From assembly GCA_964019695.1 (NCBI GenBank), contig OZ026520.1, positions 29,422,120-29,486,119 on the forward strand: DNA of 64,000 nucleotides, given 5' to 3'. This document shows, one piece after another, positions 63,689 to 64,000 of this stretch. Every line of letters begins with the position of its first letter. Position 1 is the first letter of the stretch. Origin of the DNA: Loripinus fragilis. Taxonomy: Eukaryota > Mollusca > Bivalvia > Lucinida > Lucinidae. The notes beneath the pieces are model-generated. The model was not told where the DNA came from, made no database searches, and saw nothing but the letters and a program-made list of their open reading frames with translations. A program made the position numbers and the translations under genes.

Positions 63689-64000
63689 GATATGGTGGTA
63701 CATGAAGTTGGCGGAGATGGCACTGGTACCTGGTTTATACCATCTGATAGACATGTTTCTGTGGCTCAGGATCAAATGCAGACACATCTCAGGTCTAAGA
63801 TCTACAATGAAGGAATCATAGACTTGCCACCAACAGTCTACGTGGAACAGAACTTCACAACCCTTAGTGAAATGACAGGCGCTCTGCACATGTATACCCG
63901 TGGCTACTCTAGGTTCAGATCATCAGGGAGTGCTCAGTGCTCAAATGAAGGAGCACCAGATGGCTATTTCTTCTTCCATACATTCAATGTTCTCGATGGC
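63689..64000 (+). CDS. Exon 23: beta-rich half of module 16, runs off the window
   Basis: Residues 5761-5864, phase 0 in, open at the window edge. It reads DMVVHEVGGDGTGTWFIPSD, matching V-x-(K/E)-(F/V)-x-GDxTG of other modules, then IYNEGIIDLPPTVYVEQ and TLSEMTGALHMY, matching (F/L)P(S/T)xVxIxGT and LxGxLxGV. One Cys, in SAQCSNEG. An NFT sequon is present. Confidence 0.9.

Larger units (their letters stand above)
2926..64000 (+). other. Gene locus (partial at both ends): giant tandem-module glycine-rich protein
   Basis: One gene accounts for all convincing coding sequence. Twenty-three exons join by GT-AG introns with matching phases (donor phases in order 0,1,1,0,1,2,1,1,2,2,0,1,1,0,0,1,1,2,1,0,1,0), giving an open frame of about 5,864 codons. 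The product repeats a 360-440-residue module: a beta-rich half followed by a glycine core of HGGxGG, YGSxYxP, GGGSGGS, GHGxI, GGGSGGRI and AAGTxY blocks. Fifteen cores are countable. Many NxS/T sites, very few Cys, and no kinase, protease or membrane segment in this part suggest a secreted structural or surface protein. The signal peptide and C-terminus lie outside the window. I do not know the family name; a parallel beta-helix fold is a guess from the regular short strands and Gly/Asn turns. Small in-phase exons could have been missed. Confidence 0.9.

Overview
This looks like genomic DNA from a marine bivalve mollusc, probably a heterodont clam. It is AT-rich and intron-rich, with GT-AG splice sites and very many short non-autonomous mobile elements: two tRNA-derived SINE families and at least fifteen families of foldback or terminal-inverted-repeat (TIR) elements. 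The species is inferred from general character only; no database was searched.

All the credible coding sequence belongs to one plus-strand gene that crosses nearly the whole window and runs off both ends. I can follow 23 exons from 2926 to 64000. Every donor phase matches the next acceptor phase, and the 22 complete exons sum to 5,760 codons with no internal stop. With the last, open-ended exon the window holds about 17.6 kb of coding sequence, or about 5,864 residues (numbered here from Tyr at 2928). Neither the start codon nor the stop codon is present.

The protein is a tandem array of roughly 360-440-residue modules. Each module has a beta-rich half, with conserved features such as a (I/L)DN motif, a GD(K/R)TG-like motif and a G-T-x-T-x-(L/I)-x-G-like stretch. 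It also has a very glycine-rich core of HGGxGG, YGS(L/I/V)(Y/F)xP, GSGGG, GGGSGGS, GHGxI, GGGGSGGRI and AAGTxY blocks. I count 15 glycine cores. NxS/T sites are frequent and cysteine is rare, so a secreted, glycosylated, matrix-like or cell-surface structural protein is likely. I do not recognise a named family.

Intron-poor blocks alternate with heavily split ones. Four long exons (2.6, 3.0, 4.3 and 2.0 kb) each carry one to four modules without interruption, while modules 5, 8, 9 and 15 are cut into three to six small exons.

The introns and the first 2.9 kb hold no other convincing gene. They are packed with mobile elements, often to within 10-60 bases of a splice site. Clear insertions with target-site duplications lie at 1223-1421, 28261-28467, 27014-27340, 60630-60946 and 59753-59993. 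There are also four minisatellites, a 745-bp CAT/ATC microsatellite, and two nested TIR elements at 39699-41322. Long antisense Asp-rich and Met-rich reading frames come from the microsatellite and are not genes.
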